Origin: an uncultured Clostridia bacterium
GTDB taxonomy: Bacteria > Bacillota > Clostridia > Lachnospirales > CAG-274
NCBI GenBank assembly: GCA_944376805.1
Contig: CALWDX010000041.1
Coordinates: forward strand, 1 to 51,608
Length of the DNA stretch: 51,608 bases
Direction of reading: 5' to 3'
The notes beneath the pieces are model-generated. The model ran no database searches. It worked only from the letters and a program-made list of their open reading frames with translations, and was not told the DNA's origin. The translations under genes and the position numbers were made by a program. This document shows, piece after piece, positions 28,206-36,846 of this stretch (within the stretch, counting starts at the first letter, position 1; each line of letters starts with the position of its first letter).

Positions 28206-29666
28206 ATGAAGTTAAAAGATTTAATTAAAGATTTAAAATACATAAAATTAATTGGAAATGAAAATATAGAAATAAATGACCTTACAATAGATTCAAGAAA
28301 AGTAAAAGAAAACTATATGTATGGTGCTATAAAAGGGTTTACAGTAGATGGACATAAATTTATTAATAGTGCAATAAATAGTGGTGCATTTTTAATATTA
28401 TGTGAAAATATTGAAAATATAGAAGAAAACGAAAATGTAGCTATTTTACAAGTAGAAAATACTAGAAAAGCATTAGCTACAATATGCAAAAATTTTTATA
28501 ATAATCCTACTGAAAAAATAAATTTAATAGGTGTTACAGGTACAAATGGCAAAACAAGTACAACATACTTTTTAGAACAAATTTTACTTGAATACAAAAA
28601 AACAGTAGGTGTTATAGGAACTATTGAAACAAGAGAAAATGGTAAAAAAATAGATTTTGATTTTGCTACAAGTACAACACCAGATACAATAGAGTTAAAT
28701 CAACTTTTTAATAAAATGATAGAAGATAATATAGATAATATTGTAATGGAAGTTTCTTCTCACGGATTAGAATTATACAAAGTAGATAATTGTAACTTTA
28801 ATATAGGTATATTTACTAATCTTACACAAGACCACTTAGATTTACATAAAAGTATGGAAAACTATTGTAAAGCTAAAAGTAAATTATTTAATATGTGTAA
28901 AATAGGCATAATAAATATAGATGACAATTATGCTAATGATATAATAAAAAATGCTACTTGTAAAGTATTTACTTACAGTATAGAAAAAGAAAGTGATTTA
29001 CAAGCTATAAATGTTAAATATTTTATGGATAAAGTAACTTTTGATATTAATATTAATAGTAAATTAGAAAGTTTTGTATTAAATATACCTGGTAGATTTA
29101 GTGTTTATAATGCACTTGGTGTTATAGGGGCTTGTATTATGCAAAATATACCTATTGAAGTTATAAAAGAAGGTATTAAAAATATAAAAGGCGTTCCAGG
29201 AAGAATACAAACTATTCCTAACAATAAAGGTTTTAATGTAATAGTAGATTATGCACATTCTCCAGATGGTCTTGATAATATAATAAAAGCTGTTAGAGAA
29301 TTTACAAAAGGTAAAGTTATAACAATATTTGGTTGTGGTGGTGATAGAGATAGAAAAAAACGTCCTATAATGGGTGAAATATCTGCAAAATTATCCGATT
29401 ATACTATAATTACTTCAGATAATCCTCGTTCTGAAGTACCAGAATCTATAATTGATGAAATAGAAATAGGGGTTAAACCTATAACAAATAATTATGAAAA
29501 AATAACAAGTCGTAAAGAGGCTATTTATAAAGGTGTAGCTATGGCAAAACCTAATGATAGTGTTATAATAGCAGGCAAAGGCCACGAAAATTATGAAATA
29601 TTTGCAGATAGAACAATACATTTTGACGATACAGAAGTAGCAAAAGAGGCATTGGAGGAATTATAA
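28206..29666 (+). CDS. murE: UDP-MurNAc-L-Ala-D-Glu:meso-diaminopimelate ligase
   Basis: Adds the third amino acid to the peptidoglycan stem peptide in the cytoplasm. 486 residues in three Mur-ligase domains, with the ATP site GVTGTNGKTST (about 108-118), the central EVSSHGLELYKV and LTQDHLDLH, and the C-terminal YAHSPDGL. The substrate-selecting motif reads DNPRSE, which in the family indicates meso-diaminopimelate rather than lysine. First gene of murE-murF-mraY-murD-ftsW-ispD; murF starts 2 bases after its stop. Confidence 0.97.
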   Translation: MKLKDLIKDLKYIKLIGNENIEINDLTIDSRKVKENYMYGAIKGFTVDGHKFINSAINSGAFLILCENIENIEENENVAILQVENTRKALATICKNFYNNPTEKINLIGVTGTNGKTSTTYFLEQILLEYKKTVGVIGTIETRENGKKIDFDFATSTTPDTIELNQLFNKMIEDNIDNIVMEVSSHGLELYKVDNCNFNIGIFTNLTQDHLDLHKSMENYCKAKSKLFNMCKIGIINIDDNYANDIIKNATCKVFTYSIEKESDLQAINVKYFMDKVTFDININSKLESFVLNIPGRFSVYNALGVIGACIMQNIPIEVIKEGIKNIKGVPGRIQTIPNNKGFNVIVDYAHSPDGLDNIIKAVREFTKGKVITIFGCGGDRDRKKRPIMGEISAKLSDYTIITSDNPRSEVPESIIDEIEIGVKPITNNYEKITSRKEAIYKGVAMAKPNDSVIIAGKGHENYEIFADRTIHFDDTEVAKEALEEL

Positions 29667-29667
29667 A

Positions 29668-31050
29668 ATGAAACCAATAAATATTGAAGAAGTTATAAAA
29701 GCAGTAAATGGTTGTATAAACTGTAATGCAAATACTGAAAATATAATTATAAAAGGTATTTCTACTGATACAAGAAATATTAAACAAGGTGATTTATTTA
29801 TACCTATAATAGGAGAAAGTTTTGATGGACATAATTTTATAGAGGTTGCTTTTGAAAAAGGTGCTGTTGCTTGTTTAAGTGAAAAAGAAATAAATTCAAA
29901 CAATATAATAGTAAATGTAAAAGATACAAGAGAAGCCTTAAAAGATTTAGCAATGTATTATAAAAGTTTGTTTAATATACCAGTAGTTGCATTAACAGGA
30001 AGTGCAGGAAAGACTACTACAAAAGATATGTTAGCATCTTGTTTGAGCGAAAAGTTTAATACATTAAAAACACAAGGGAATTTTAACAATGAAATAGGCT
30101 TACCTTTAACTATATTTAATATAGAAGAAGATACAGAAATAGTTGTTTTAGAAATGGGTATGAACCACTTTGGAGAAATAAGTGCACTTAGTAAAATAGC
30201 AAAACCAGATATAGCAATAATCACTAATATAGGTGTAGTACATGCGGAATATTTAGGGAATAGAGAAGGTGTTTTGAGAGCAAAATATGAAATATTTGAC
30301 TATTTAAAACCAAATGGATTAAAAATATTAAATGGTGATGACGATTTATTATTTTCATTAAAAGAAAAAGAAGAAAATAGTTATTTTTATAGTTTAGATA
30401 ATAAATTAGATGCATATGCTACGAATATAAAAGAAAATGGTATAAATGGTATAAGTGCTAATATAAACTATTTTAATAAAAGTTTTAATGTAAATTTAAA
30501 AATACCAGGAAAACATATTTTATCTAATGCTTTAGCTGTTACATTAGTTTGTAATATTTTAGGGCTTACAGAAAATGAAATAAAACAAGGACTTGAAAAT
30601 TTTAAACCAAGTAAAATGAGAATGGATATTATAGAAACAAAAAAATATACTATAATAAATGATGCCTATAATGCTAATCCTAGTTCAATGAAAGGTACAT
30701 TAGACATATTGTCTACTATAAATGGAAGAAAAGTTGCAATATTAGGTGATATGTTTGAGCTTGGAAGTTATGCCAATGATATGCATTTTGAAATAGGTAA
30801 ATATGCAACAGAAAAACAAATAGATGAACTTATTTTTGTAGGTGAACTTAGTTATCATATGTTAGAAGGTGCAAAAAGTAATATAAATAGTAAATCTAAC
30901 ATAAATTATTTTAAAACTCAAGATGAACTTATTAATAGTATAGATAATTTATTAAAAGAAAAAGATACTATACTTATTAAAGCATCAAGAGGTATGAAAT
31001 TAGAAAATACAGTTGATAAGATTTTAAGGAGAGAAGAAAATGGAGTTTAA
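29668..31050 (+). CDS. murF: UDP-MurNAc-tripeptide:D-Ala-D-Ala ligase
   Basis: Completes the UDP-MurNAc pentapeptide by adding D-Ala-D-Ala. 460 residues; STDTRNIKQGDLFIPI in the N-terminal domain, ATP site ALTGSAGKTTTKDML (about 109-123), EMGMNHFGEI and NDAYNANPSSM further on, all typical. GGAGG lies inside the end of murE. Its last 11 bases overlap the mraY start, which suggests coupled translation. Confidence 0.97.
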   Translation: MKPINIEEVIKAVNGCINCNANTENIIIKGISTDTRNIKQGDLFIPIIGESFDGHNFIEVAFEKGAVACLSEKEINSNNIIVNVKDTREALKDLAMYYKSLFNIPVVALTGSAGKTTTKDMLASCLSEKFNTLKTQGNFNNEIGLPLTIFNIEEDTEIVVLEMGMNHFGEISALSKIAKPDIAIITNIGVVHAEYLGNREGVLRAKYEIFDYLKPNGLKILNGDDDLLFSLKEKEENSYFYSLDNKLDAYATNIKENGINGISANINYFNKSFNVNLKIPGKHILSNALAVTLVCNILGLTENEIKQGLENFKPSKMRMDIIETKKYTIINDAYNANPSSMKGTLDILSTINGRKVAILGDMFELGSYANDMHFEIGKYATEKQIDELIFVGELSYHMLEGAKSNINSKSNINYFKTQDELINSIDNLLKEKDTILIKASRGMKLENTVDKILRREENGV

Positions 31051-32017
31051 TTTATATTCTGCTATTTATGCAATATTAATAGCTTTTATTCTTAATGTGT
31101 TTTTATGTCCAACTATTATACCATTTTTAACAAGGCTTAAATTTGGGCAAAATGTTAGAGATGATGGACCTCAAAGCCACCTTGTAAAATCTGGAACACC
31201 AACAATGGGTGGTATAATGATTTTAATAAGTTTAGTTATATCTTCATTGTTTTTCTTAAAAGGAAATAAAGATGGTATGGCAGTATTATTTGTTACTATA
31301 GGTTATGGTATAATAGGATTTATAGATGATTATATAAAAGTAGTTAAAAAGCGTTCATTAGGTCTTAGAGCATATCAAAAAATAATAGGTCAATTAATAA
31401 TTACAGGTGTATTTTTATATTATTTATATAATTATTCAAATGTTGGTACAGATATTTACATACCATTTACAAATGGTAAAACTTTAGAACTTGGTATTTT
31501 ATTTATACCTTTTTTCTTTATTGTTATGGTAGGTACTGTTAACAGTGTAAATTTAACTGATGGACTAGATGGACTTGCATCTGGTGTAACAGTTTTAGTT
31601 GTAGTATTTTTCTTATTTAATGCACTTGCAATAAATAAAGGGCTTTTACCTATAACAGGGGCAGCTGTAGGGGCTTTACTTGGCTTTTTACTTTTTAATA
31701 CACACCCTGCGAAAGTGTTTATGGGTGATACAGGTTCTCTTGCTTTGGGTGGTTTAGTGGCTAGTATAGCTATAATAATGAAAATGCCTTTATTTATTAT
31801 TATTGTAGGTATAATATATGTTTTAGAAGCCGTTTCTGTTATGTTACAAGTTGGATATTTTAAAATTACAAAAGGTAAAAGACTTTTTAAAATGGCACCA
31901 ATACATCACCATTTTGAACAATGTGGTTGGAAAGAAGTAAAAGTAGTAGCAGTATTTTATATAGTTACAGCTATAGCTTGTTTAGTAGGATTTTTAGCTA
32001 CAAAAAACTTCTTTTAA
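31040..32017 (+). CDS. mraY: Phospho-MurNAc-pentapeptide translocase
   Basis: Integral membrane enzyme that makes lipid I from UDP-MurNAc-pentapeptide and undecaprenyl phosphate. 325 residues and about ten spans. Family motifs: GTPTMGGIM, DDYIKV with the two catalytic Asp, NLTDGLDGLASG, FMGDTGSLALGG and APIHHHFE. ATG at 31040 follows AAGGAGAG inside murF. Followed by murD after 23 bases. Confidence 0.97.
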   Translation: MEFNLYSAIYAILIAFILNVFLCPTIIPFLTRLKFGQNVRDDGPQSHLVKSGTPTMGGIMILISLVISSLFFLKGNKDGMAVLFVTIGYGIIGFIDDYIKVVKKRSLGLRAYQKIIGQLIITGVFLYYLYNYSNVGTDIYIPFTNGKTLELGILFIPFFFIVMVGTVNSVNLTDGLDGLASGVTVLVVVFFLFNALAINKGLLPITGAAVGALLGFLLFNTHPAKVFMGDTGSLALGGLVASIAIIMKMPLFIIIVGIIYVLEAVSVMLQVGYFKITKGKRLFKMAPIHHHFEQCGWKEVKVVAVFYIVTAIACLVGFLATKNFF

Positions 32018-32040
32018 TGATATAAATAGGGGGATTTCAT

Positions 32041-33381
32041 ATGGAATTTAATAATAAAAATGTACTTGTTTGTGGAATAGCAAGAAGTGGTATTTGTGCT
32101 GCTTTAATGTTAAAAAAATTAGGTGCTAATGTAACAATACAAGATTTAAAAAGTAAAGATGAAATAGAACAAATAAATATATTAATAGAAAATGAAATAA
32201 ATTTATATTTAGGTAAAAATCCAGATAATGACTTAATAAATAGTATAGATTTAATGGTTGTTAGTCCAGGATTACCAACTGATTTAGATTTTGTAAAATA
32301 TGCAAATAGTAAAATACCAGTTATAAGCGAAATAGAACTTGCTTATTTAGTTTGTAAAGCACCTATAATAGCTATAACTGGTACAAATGGAAAAACAACT
32401 ACAACAAGTTTATTAGGACATATTTTAACAAACTATAAAAAAACATATGTAGCAGGTAACATAGGTGTACCTTTTTCACATTATGCTTTAGATATAGAAA
32501 AAGATAGTATAGTAGCTTTAGAACTTAGCAGTTTTCAATTAGAAACTATAAAAACATTTAAACCTAAAATAGCATCTGTGTTAAATATTACAGAAGACCA
32601 TTTAAATAGACATAAAACAATGGAAAACTATATAAAAGCTAAAGAAAGAATATTTGAAAATCAAGATGAAAATGATTTTTTAATATTAAATTATGATGAT
32701 TTAGAATGTAGAAAAATGGAAGCTAAAGCAAAATCTAAAGTAATGTATTTTTCTACAAAAGAACAAATAAATAATGGTACATATTTAAAGGATAATTATA
32801 TTTATATTAATAATTATCCATTTATAAATACTGACAATATAAAAATATTAGGTGAACATAATATGGAAAATGTTATGGTTGCTATATTAATGTGTTCATG
32901 TTATAAAGTGCCAATAGATATAATAATAGATAGTTTAAAAACTTTTAAAGCAGTTGAACATCGTATTGAATATGTAGCTACTAAAAAAGGTGTAGATTAT
33001 TATAATGACTCTAAAGGTACAAATACAGATGCTACAATAAAAGCTATAAAAGCTATGAAAAAACCTATTTATCTTATAGTTGGTGGTTATGATAAAAACG
33101 CAGATTTTTTACCTATGATAAAAGAATTTAAAGATAAAGTTATAAAAGCTGTTATTATAGGTCAAGTTAAAGAAAGATTGGCTAAAGATTGTAAAAATTC
33201 AAATTTTAATAACTATGTAATAAAAGAAAGTTTTTTAGATGCTATAAATTATTGTTATGAAAATGCAAAATCTGGTGAATGTGTTCTTTTATCACCTGCT
33301 TGTGCTAGTTTTGATATGTTTAAAGATTATGAAGAAAGAGGAAATATTTTTAAACGCTATGTAAAAGATTTGAAGGAGTGA
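32041..33381 (+). CDS. murD: UDP-MurNAc-L-alanine:D-glutamate ligase
   Basis: Adds D-Glu to UDP-MurNAc-L-Ala. 446 residues; N-terminal Rossmann domain with GIARSGICAA, ATP site AITGTNGKTTTTSLL (about 115-129), ELSSFQLE, EDHLNRH and YNDSKGTNTDAT, then the C-terminal domain with LLSPACASFDMF. All are MurD hallmarks. GGGGG precedes the start. The stop lies within the ribosome binding region of ftsW. Confidence 0.97.
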   Translation: MEFNNKNVLVCGIARSGICAALMLKKLGANVTIQDLKSKDEIEQINILIENEINLYLGKNPDNDLINSIDLMVVSPGLPTDLDFVKYANSKIPVISEIELAYLVCKAPIIAITGTNGKTTTTSLLGHILTNYKKTYVAGNIGVPFSHYALDIEKDSIVALELSSFQLETIKTFKPKIASVLNITEDHLNRHKTMENYIKAKERIFENQDENDFLILNYDDLECRKMEAKAKSKVMYFSTKEQINNGTYLKDNYIYINNYPFINTDNIKILGEHNMENVMVAILMCSCYKVPIDIIIDSLKTFKAVEHRIEYVATKKGVDYYNDSKGTNTDATIKAIKAMKKPIYLIVGGYDKNADFLPMIKEFKDKVIKAVIIGQVKERLAKDCKNSNFNNYVIKESFLDAINYCYENAKSGECVLLSPACASFDMFKDYEERGNIFKRYVKDLKE

Positions 33382-33388
33382 TTTTATA

Positions 33389-34588
33389 TTGGCTACATTG
33401 AGGAGAAATTCACATCTAAAAACAAGCGAAAGACAAAGAGTAAATAAAAGAGATAATATAAGAAACTTTCATATAGAACAAGTAGAAGAAGTAATTATTC
33501 ATAGAGGAAAGGTAGACCCTATAATATTATTAAGTCTTATTATATTAGTAACATTTGGTGTAATAATGGTATTTAGTGCTAGTTATTATGTTGGGAAAAT
33601 AAAATTTAATGATATTTTACATTTTTTTAAAAGACAAGCAACTTTTGCTATTTTAGGATTTGCAATTTTACCAGTAATAATATCTATTGATTGGAGAATA
33701 TATAAAAACTTTTCAAGATTAGTTTATATTATAGCTAATATATTTTTAGTTTTAGTTTTAATTGTAGGTGAAGAAAAAAACGGTGCTGTAAGATGGATAG
33801 AATTAGGTCCTATACAGTTTCAACCTTCAGAAATAGCAAAAGTTGGGCTTATATTATATTTATCTAAATATTTATCAGATAATGAAAATATATTAAATAC
33901 TTGGGAAGGCTTTTTTAAATGTTGTATTATAATGGCTATTCCTTTAGGGTTAGTTTTAAAAGAAAATACAAGTACAGCAATAATAATGGGTGTAATAGGT
34001 ATGTCTATTATATTTGTTGCATCTCCTACTATAAAATACTTTTTTCCTCTTATAATAGGTGGTATAGCAGGTATAGCAGGGATTATTATATTTGGTGACC
34101 CATTTAGAATGGAAAGGGTTCAAGCTTGGTTAGACCCTTTTGCTGAAGGGGTAAAAGATGATAAAGGATTTCAAACAGTACAATCTTTATATGCGATAGC
34201 ATCAGGTGGATTTTTTGGATTAGGTATAGGACAAAGTAGACAAAAATTAGGGTTCATACCAGAGGCACAAAATGATATTATCTTTTCTATTATATGTGAA
34301 GAACTTGGGCTTGCAGGTGCAACTATATTTATATTACTATTTTGTATGATAATATGGAGAGGATATGTAACAGCTATGCGTTCTCCTAAATCATATATGA
34401 GTTATGTTTGTGTTGGTATAACTACTATGATTGCTGTTCAAGTTATTATAAATATTGCTGTTGTTACTAACACTATGCCTAATACTGGTATACCACTTCC
34501 TTTTGTAAGTTATGGTGGAACATCTTTATTGATAATGATGGGTTGTATTGGATTAATATTGAATTTTTCAAGATATTTTAAAGATTAG
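33389..34588 (+). CDS. ftsW: SEDS-family peptidoglycan polymerase FtsW/SpoVE
   Basis: Lipid II-polymerising membrane protein for division or spore cortex synthesis. 399 residues; a basic cytoplasmic head of about 45 residues, then about ten spans. SEDS motifs: GAVRWIELGPIQFQPSEIAKVGLI, a large outer loop with FRMERVQAWLDPF, and the C-terminal IPLPFVSYGGTSLL. TTG at 33389 is the start, 10 bases after GGAG. Position after murD is usual for ftsW or spoVE; the two cannot be told apart here. Confidence 0.92.
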   Translation: MATLRRNSHLKTSERQRVNKRDNIRNFHIEQVEEVIIHRGKVDPIILLSLIILVTFGVIMVFSASYYVGKIKFNDILHFFKRQATFAILGFAILPVIISIDWRIYKNFSRLVYIIANIFLVLVLIVGEEKNGAVRWIELGPIQFQPSEIAKVGLILYLSKYLSDNENILNTWEGFFKCCIIMAIPLGLVLKENTSTAIIMGVIGMSIIFVASPTIKYFFPLIIGGIAGIAGIIIFGDPFRMERVQAWLDPFAEGVKDDKGFQTVQSLYAIASGGFFGLGIGQSRQKLGFIPEAQNDIIFSIICEELGLAGATIFILLFCMIIWRGYVTAMRSPKSYMSYVCVGITTMIAVQVIINIAVVTNTMPNTGIPLPFVSYGGTSLLIMMGCIGLILNFSRYFKD

Positions 34589-34599
34589 AGGTTATTTTC

Positions 34600-35265
34600 A
34601 TGAAAAATATAGCAATAATTGTCTGTTCAGGTGTAGGGAAAAGAATGGGAACTAATATACCTAAACAGTTTCTAAAAGTAAATAATAAGCCTATTATTTG
34701 TTATACAATAGATAAGTTTGAAAATTGTAGTCAAATAGATGAAATAATAATAGTAACTAATAAAGATTACATAGACTATTTTAAAAATGATATAGTACAT
34801 AATTATAATTACAAAAAAATTGTAAAAGTTGTTGAAGGGGGAAAAGAAAGATTAAACTCTGTTTATAATGGTATAAATAGTATAGAAGATAAAAACAATA
34901 TAGTTCTTATACACGATGGAGTAAGACCTTTTATAGAAGAAAAAGATATAATAAATATAATAGAAAATACTAAAATATATAATGCTTGTATTTTAGGTGT
35001 TAAAGTTAAAGATACTGTTAAAATATGTAAAGATGGATTTATAGAAAATACTCCTAATAGGGAGGATATTTTTTTAGCACAAACTCCACAATCTTTTAAA
35101 TATGAATTATTAAAAGAAGCCTATGATTATATTATAAATAATAATATTTTTGTTACAGATGATGCAAGTGTTATAGAAAGTTTTGGTGAAAAAGTTAAAA
35201 TAGTTGAAGGTAGTTATAACAATATAAAAATAACTACACCAGAAGATTTAAAGTTTTTTGGATAA
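34600..35265 (+). CDS. ispD: 2-C-methyl-D-erythritol 4-phosphate cytidylyltransferase
   Basis: Third step of the MEP isoprenoid pathway, which supplies undecaprenyl phosphate for the cell-wall genes just upstream. 221 residues; the nucleotide-binding loop reads IIVCSGVGKRMGTNIPKQFL (usually AAGxGxRMG), followed by GGKERLNSVYNG, HDGVRPF, AQTPQSF and the closing ITTPEDL. The related TarI (ribitol-phosphate) is a weaker alternative. AGAGG precedes the ATG. Last gene of the mur cluster. Confidence 0.9.
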   Translation: MKNIAIIVCSGVGKRMGTNIPKQFLKVNNKPIICYTIDKFENCSQIDEIIIVTNKDYIDYFKNDIVHNYNYKKIVKVVEGGKERLNSVYNGINSIEDKNNIVLIHDGVRPFIEEKDIINIIENTKIYNACILGVKVKDTVKICKDGFIENTPNREDIFLAQTPQSFKYELLKEAYDYIINNNIFVTDDASVIESFGEKVKIVEGSYNNIKITTPEDLKFFG

Positions 35266-35415
35266 ATCTACTTATTTATAGTATACATTAAGATTTTGTT
35301 TTTTTAAGAAGAAACAGATTTTATTATAGAAAATAAATTAAAGTTTATTGAAGAACTCCAATAACTATTTAAAAAAATAATTTAGAAAATGAATTAATTT
35401 CAGAATATAATTAAA
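35266..35415. other. Short spacer with a possible gene remnant
   Basis: AT-rich DNA after ispD. A broken open stretch (35310-35362, encoding EETDFIIENKLKFIEELQ and then stops) has no start or binding site and may be debris of a lost gene. Confidence 0.3.
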
Positions 35416-35445
35416 AATAGGCTAAAGATTTTTCTTTAGCCTAAA
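35416..35445. terminator. Bidirectional terminator between ispD and lrgB
   Basis: Perfect 11-bp stem (35418-35428 with 35433-35443) flanked by A and T runs. It includes the lrgB stop codon on the minus strand. Confidence 0.85.
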
Positions 35446-36116
35446 AACATATATATTATTACAGTCATAATACCTGCTAAACCAATTGCTATACCACTCA
35501 ACGCACCTTCTGTTTCACCGATTTCTATTGCTTTAGCAGTACCTACCCCGTGACTAGAAGTACCAATAGCAAGTCCAGCAGCAACAGGATTATCTATTTT
35601 AAACAATTTTATTAAAATAGGAGAAAAAACTGCACCTAAAATACCAGTTATACAAACGCAAGTAATAGTAATAGAGGATAAACCACCAGATTTTATTGAT
35701 AAATCTAGGGCAATAGGAATTGTAACAGATTTTGGTATTATACTTTTTGTAATATTATCATCTAAACCAAATAATTTAGCCATAAAAATAATACTTAATA
35801 TAGATACTAACGAACCTACAAATGTACCTATAATAATAGGCAAAAAATTATGTTTAATTATTTTAATTTTATGATACATAGATATAGCAAGAGCGGCAGT
35901 TGCAGGTGTAAGCATCATATTTATAATAGTACCACCTTTTTGATAACTACTAGAAGGTATATTAAATATTAGTAAAAAACTAATAATAAATATTAAAGAT
36001 AATATAAAAGGTGAACAAAAAGGTGATTTTACTTTTTTATAAATAAGAACACCTATTTCAAATGCTATAAAAGTAATACTTATGCCAAAGAGAGGGCTAT
36101 TTAATACTTGTTCCAT
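35436..36116 (-). CDS. lrgB: LrgB/CidB-family membrane protein
   Basis: Partner of LrgA in holin-like or pyruvate/overflow-metabolite transport systems that affect murein hydrolase activity. 226 residues, several hydrophobic spans, with PKSVTIPIALDLS and the conserved GLAIGTSSHGVGTAKAIE segment that identifies the family. Its start overlaps the lrgA end by 20 bases, and GGAT within lrgA can serve as binding site. The lrg and cid types cannot be distinguished here; no LytSR regulators are nearby. Confidence 0.93.
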   Translation of the reverse strand: MEQVLNSPLFGISITFIAFEIGVLIYKKVKSPFCSPFILSLIFIISFLLIFNIPSSSYQKGGTIINMMLTPATAALAISMYHKIKIIKHNFLPIIIGTFVGSLVSILSIIFMAKLFGLDDNITKSIIPKSVTIPIALDLSIKSGGLSSITITCVCITGILGAVFSPILIKLFKIDNPVAAGLAIGTSSHGVGTAKAIEIGETEGALSGIAIGLAGIMTVIIYMFLG

Positions 36117-36471
36117 TGTTTTGTATCCTTTCTTGTATTTTAATTACTAATTTTACTGTGTAAGCTGTTGATAAAAATGTCAATAAAAAGCTTACAATAC
36201 TAATAAATAAAATAGGGAATAGTTTATCTTTTATAGTTTCAAATTCGTCCATTAAAGATATAGCTGGAGGTACAAAAAATATAGCTATATGATTTTGTAA
36301 AAATTGACCAACCGTTTCAATATTATTAATATTTAATAGCTTGGTAATTAACAAAATAAATAAAAGTATCATAGCCATTAAACTAGCAGGAAAGGTGAAA
36401 GGTAAAAAATTAGATATTATTTCACTTAAAAAGCTAATAGAAAATAAAATAGTTAATTGTCGTATAATCAT
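36097..36471 (-). CDS. lrgA: LrgA/CidA-family holin-like protein
   Basis: Small membrane protein of 124 residues with about four spans, matching the family: LPFTFPASLMAMILLF, then GQFLQNHIAIFFVPPAISLMD near 57-77. It acts with LrgB. The start follows AAAGGA with a somewhat long 9-10-base spacing; a promoter lies upstream. The pair is divergent from the pyrimidine operon. Confidence 0.92.
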   Translation of the reverse strand: MIIRQLTILFSISFLSEIISNFLPFTFPASLMAMILLFILLITKLLNINNIETVGQFLQNHIAIFFVPPAISLMDEFETIKDKLFPILFISIVSFLLTFLSTAYTVKLVIKIQERIQNNGTSIK

Positions 36472-36507
36472 AATTAAAAATCCTTTCTAAACTTTTATTA
36501 CATAAAT

Positions 36508-36537
36508 ATTTTACAATAAAAATATATATATAATCAA
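36508..36537 (-). promoter_or_regulatory. Promoter of lrgAB
   Basis: Minus strand TTGATT (36532-36537), 18-base spacer, TAAAAT (36508-36513). Confidence 0.55.
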
Positions 36538-36620
36538 TGTAACTAATATTAAAAATATACTAATAAAATGGAGAAAATATATGTAATAATAACAAACATT
36601 GAATATTTGTAAAAAAATTG

Positions 36621-36649
36621 TTGACAAAAAGCTTATGTAATGATAAAAT
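36621..36649 (+). promoter_or_regulatory. Promoter of the pyrimidine operon
   Basis: TTGACA (36621-36626), 17-base spacer, TAAAAT (36644-36649). Transcription would start about 40 bases before the leader ORF. Confidence 0.8.
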
Positions 36650-36695
36650 TTTAAAAGCTAATCAAGAGAATAAAAGATTTTAAGGAGGAATGGAT

Positions 36696-36770
36696 ATGAG
36701 TAATTTAATTAAGACAAAAAATATTTTTATTATTTTTTCTATTCTTTTATTTAATCTTTTTATGTTTTAA
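36696..36770 (+). CDS. Leader peptide of the pyr operon (24 residues)
   Basis: Short ORF with the strongest ribosome binding site of the region, AAGGAGG (36682-36688), seven bases before the ATG at 36696 (an in-frame ATG at 36690 is too close). It encodes 24 residues, mostly Phe, Ile and Leu, with codons giving an RNA that is 34 U in 47 bases (36721-36767). The TAA at 36768-36770 runs into the left arm of an intrinsic terminator. Enterobacterial pyrBI uses this layout: at low UTP the polymerase slows in the U-rich tract, the ribosome catches up, and the terminator cannot fold. Too long and U-biased to be chance next to pyrB. Confidence 0.75.
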   Translation: MSNLIKTKNIFIIFSILLFNLFMF

Positions 36771-36816
36771 GCAATAGTTGAGTATTTTTATTTTCTCAGG
36801 TTATTGCTTTTTTTTT
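36769..36816 (+). terminator. Attenuator terminator before pyrB
   Basis: Stem AAGCAATA/TATTGCTT (36769-36776 with 36802-36809), extended inwards by TTGAG/CTCAG, followed by nine or more T. It lies between the leader ORF stop and pyrB, 30 bases before the pyrB start, so most transcripts would end here unless a ribosome blocks the left arm. Confidence 0.88.
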
Positions 36817-36846
36817 GGGTAATTAATTATTTTTAGGAGGCTTTCT

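Noticed and set aside
29415..29903. Several minus-strand ORFs opposite murE and murF
   Set aside because: Overlap certain genes, encode Tyr/Phe/Ile-rich translations without motifs, and have no start signals.
36690..36695. Upstream in-frame ATG for the pyr leader peptide
   Set aside because: Only one base from the AAGGAGG site; the ATG at 36696 has normal spacing.
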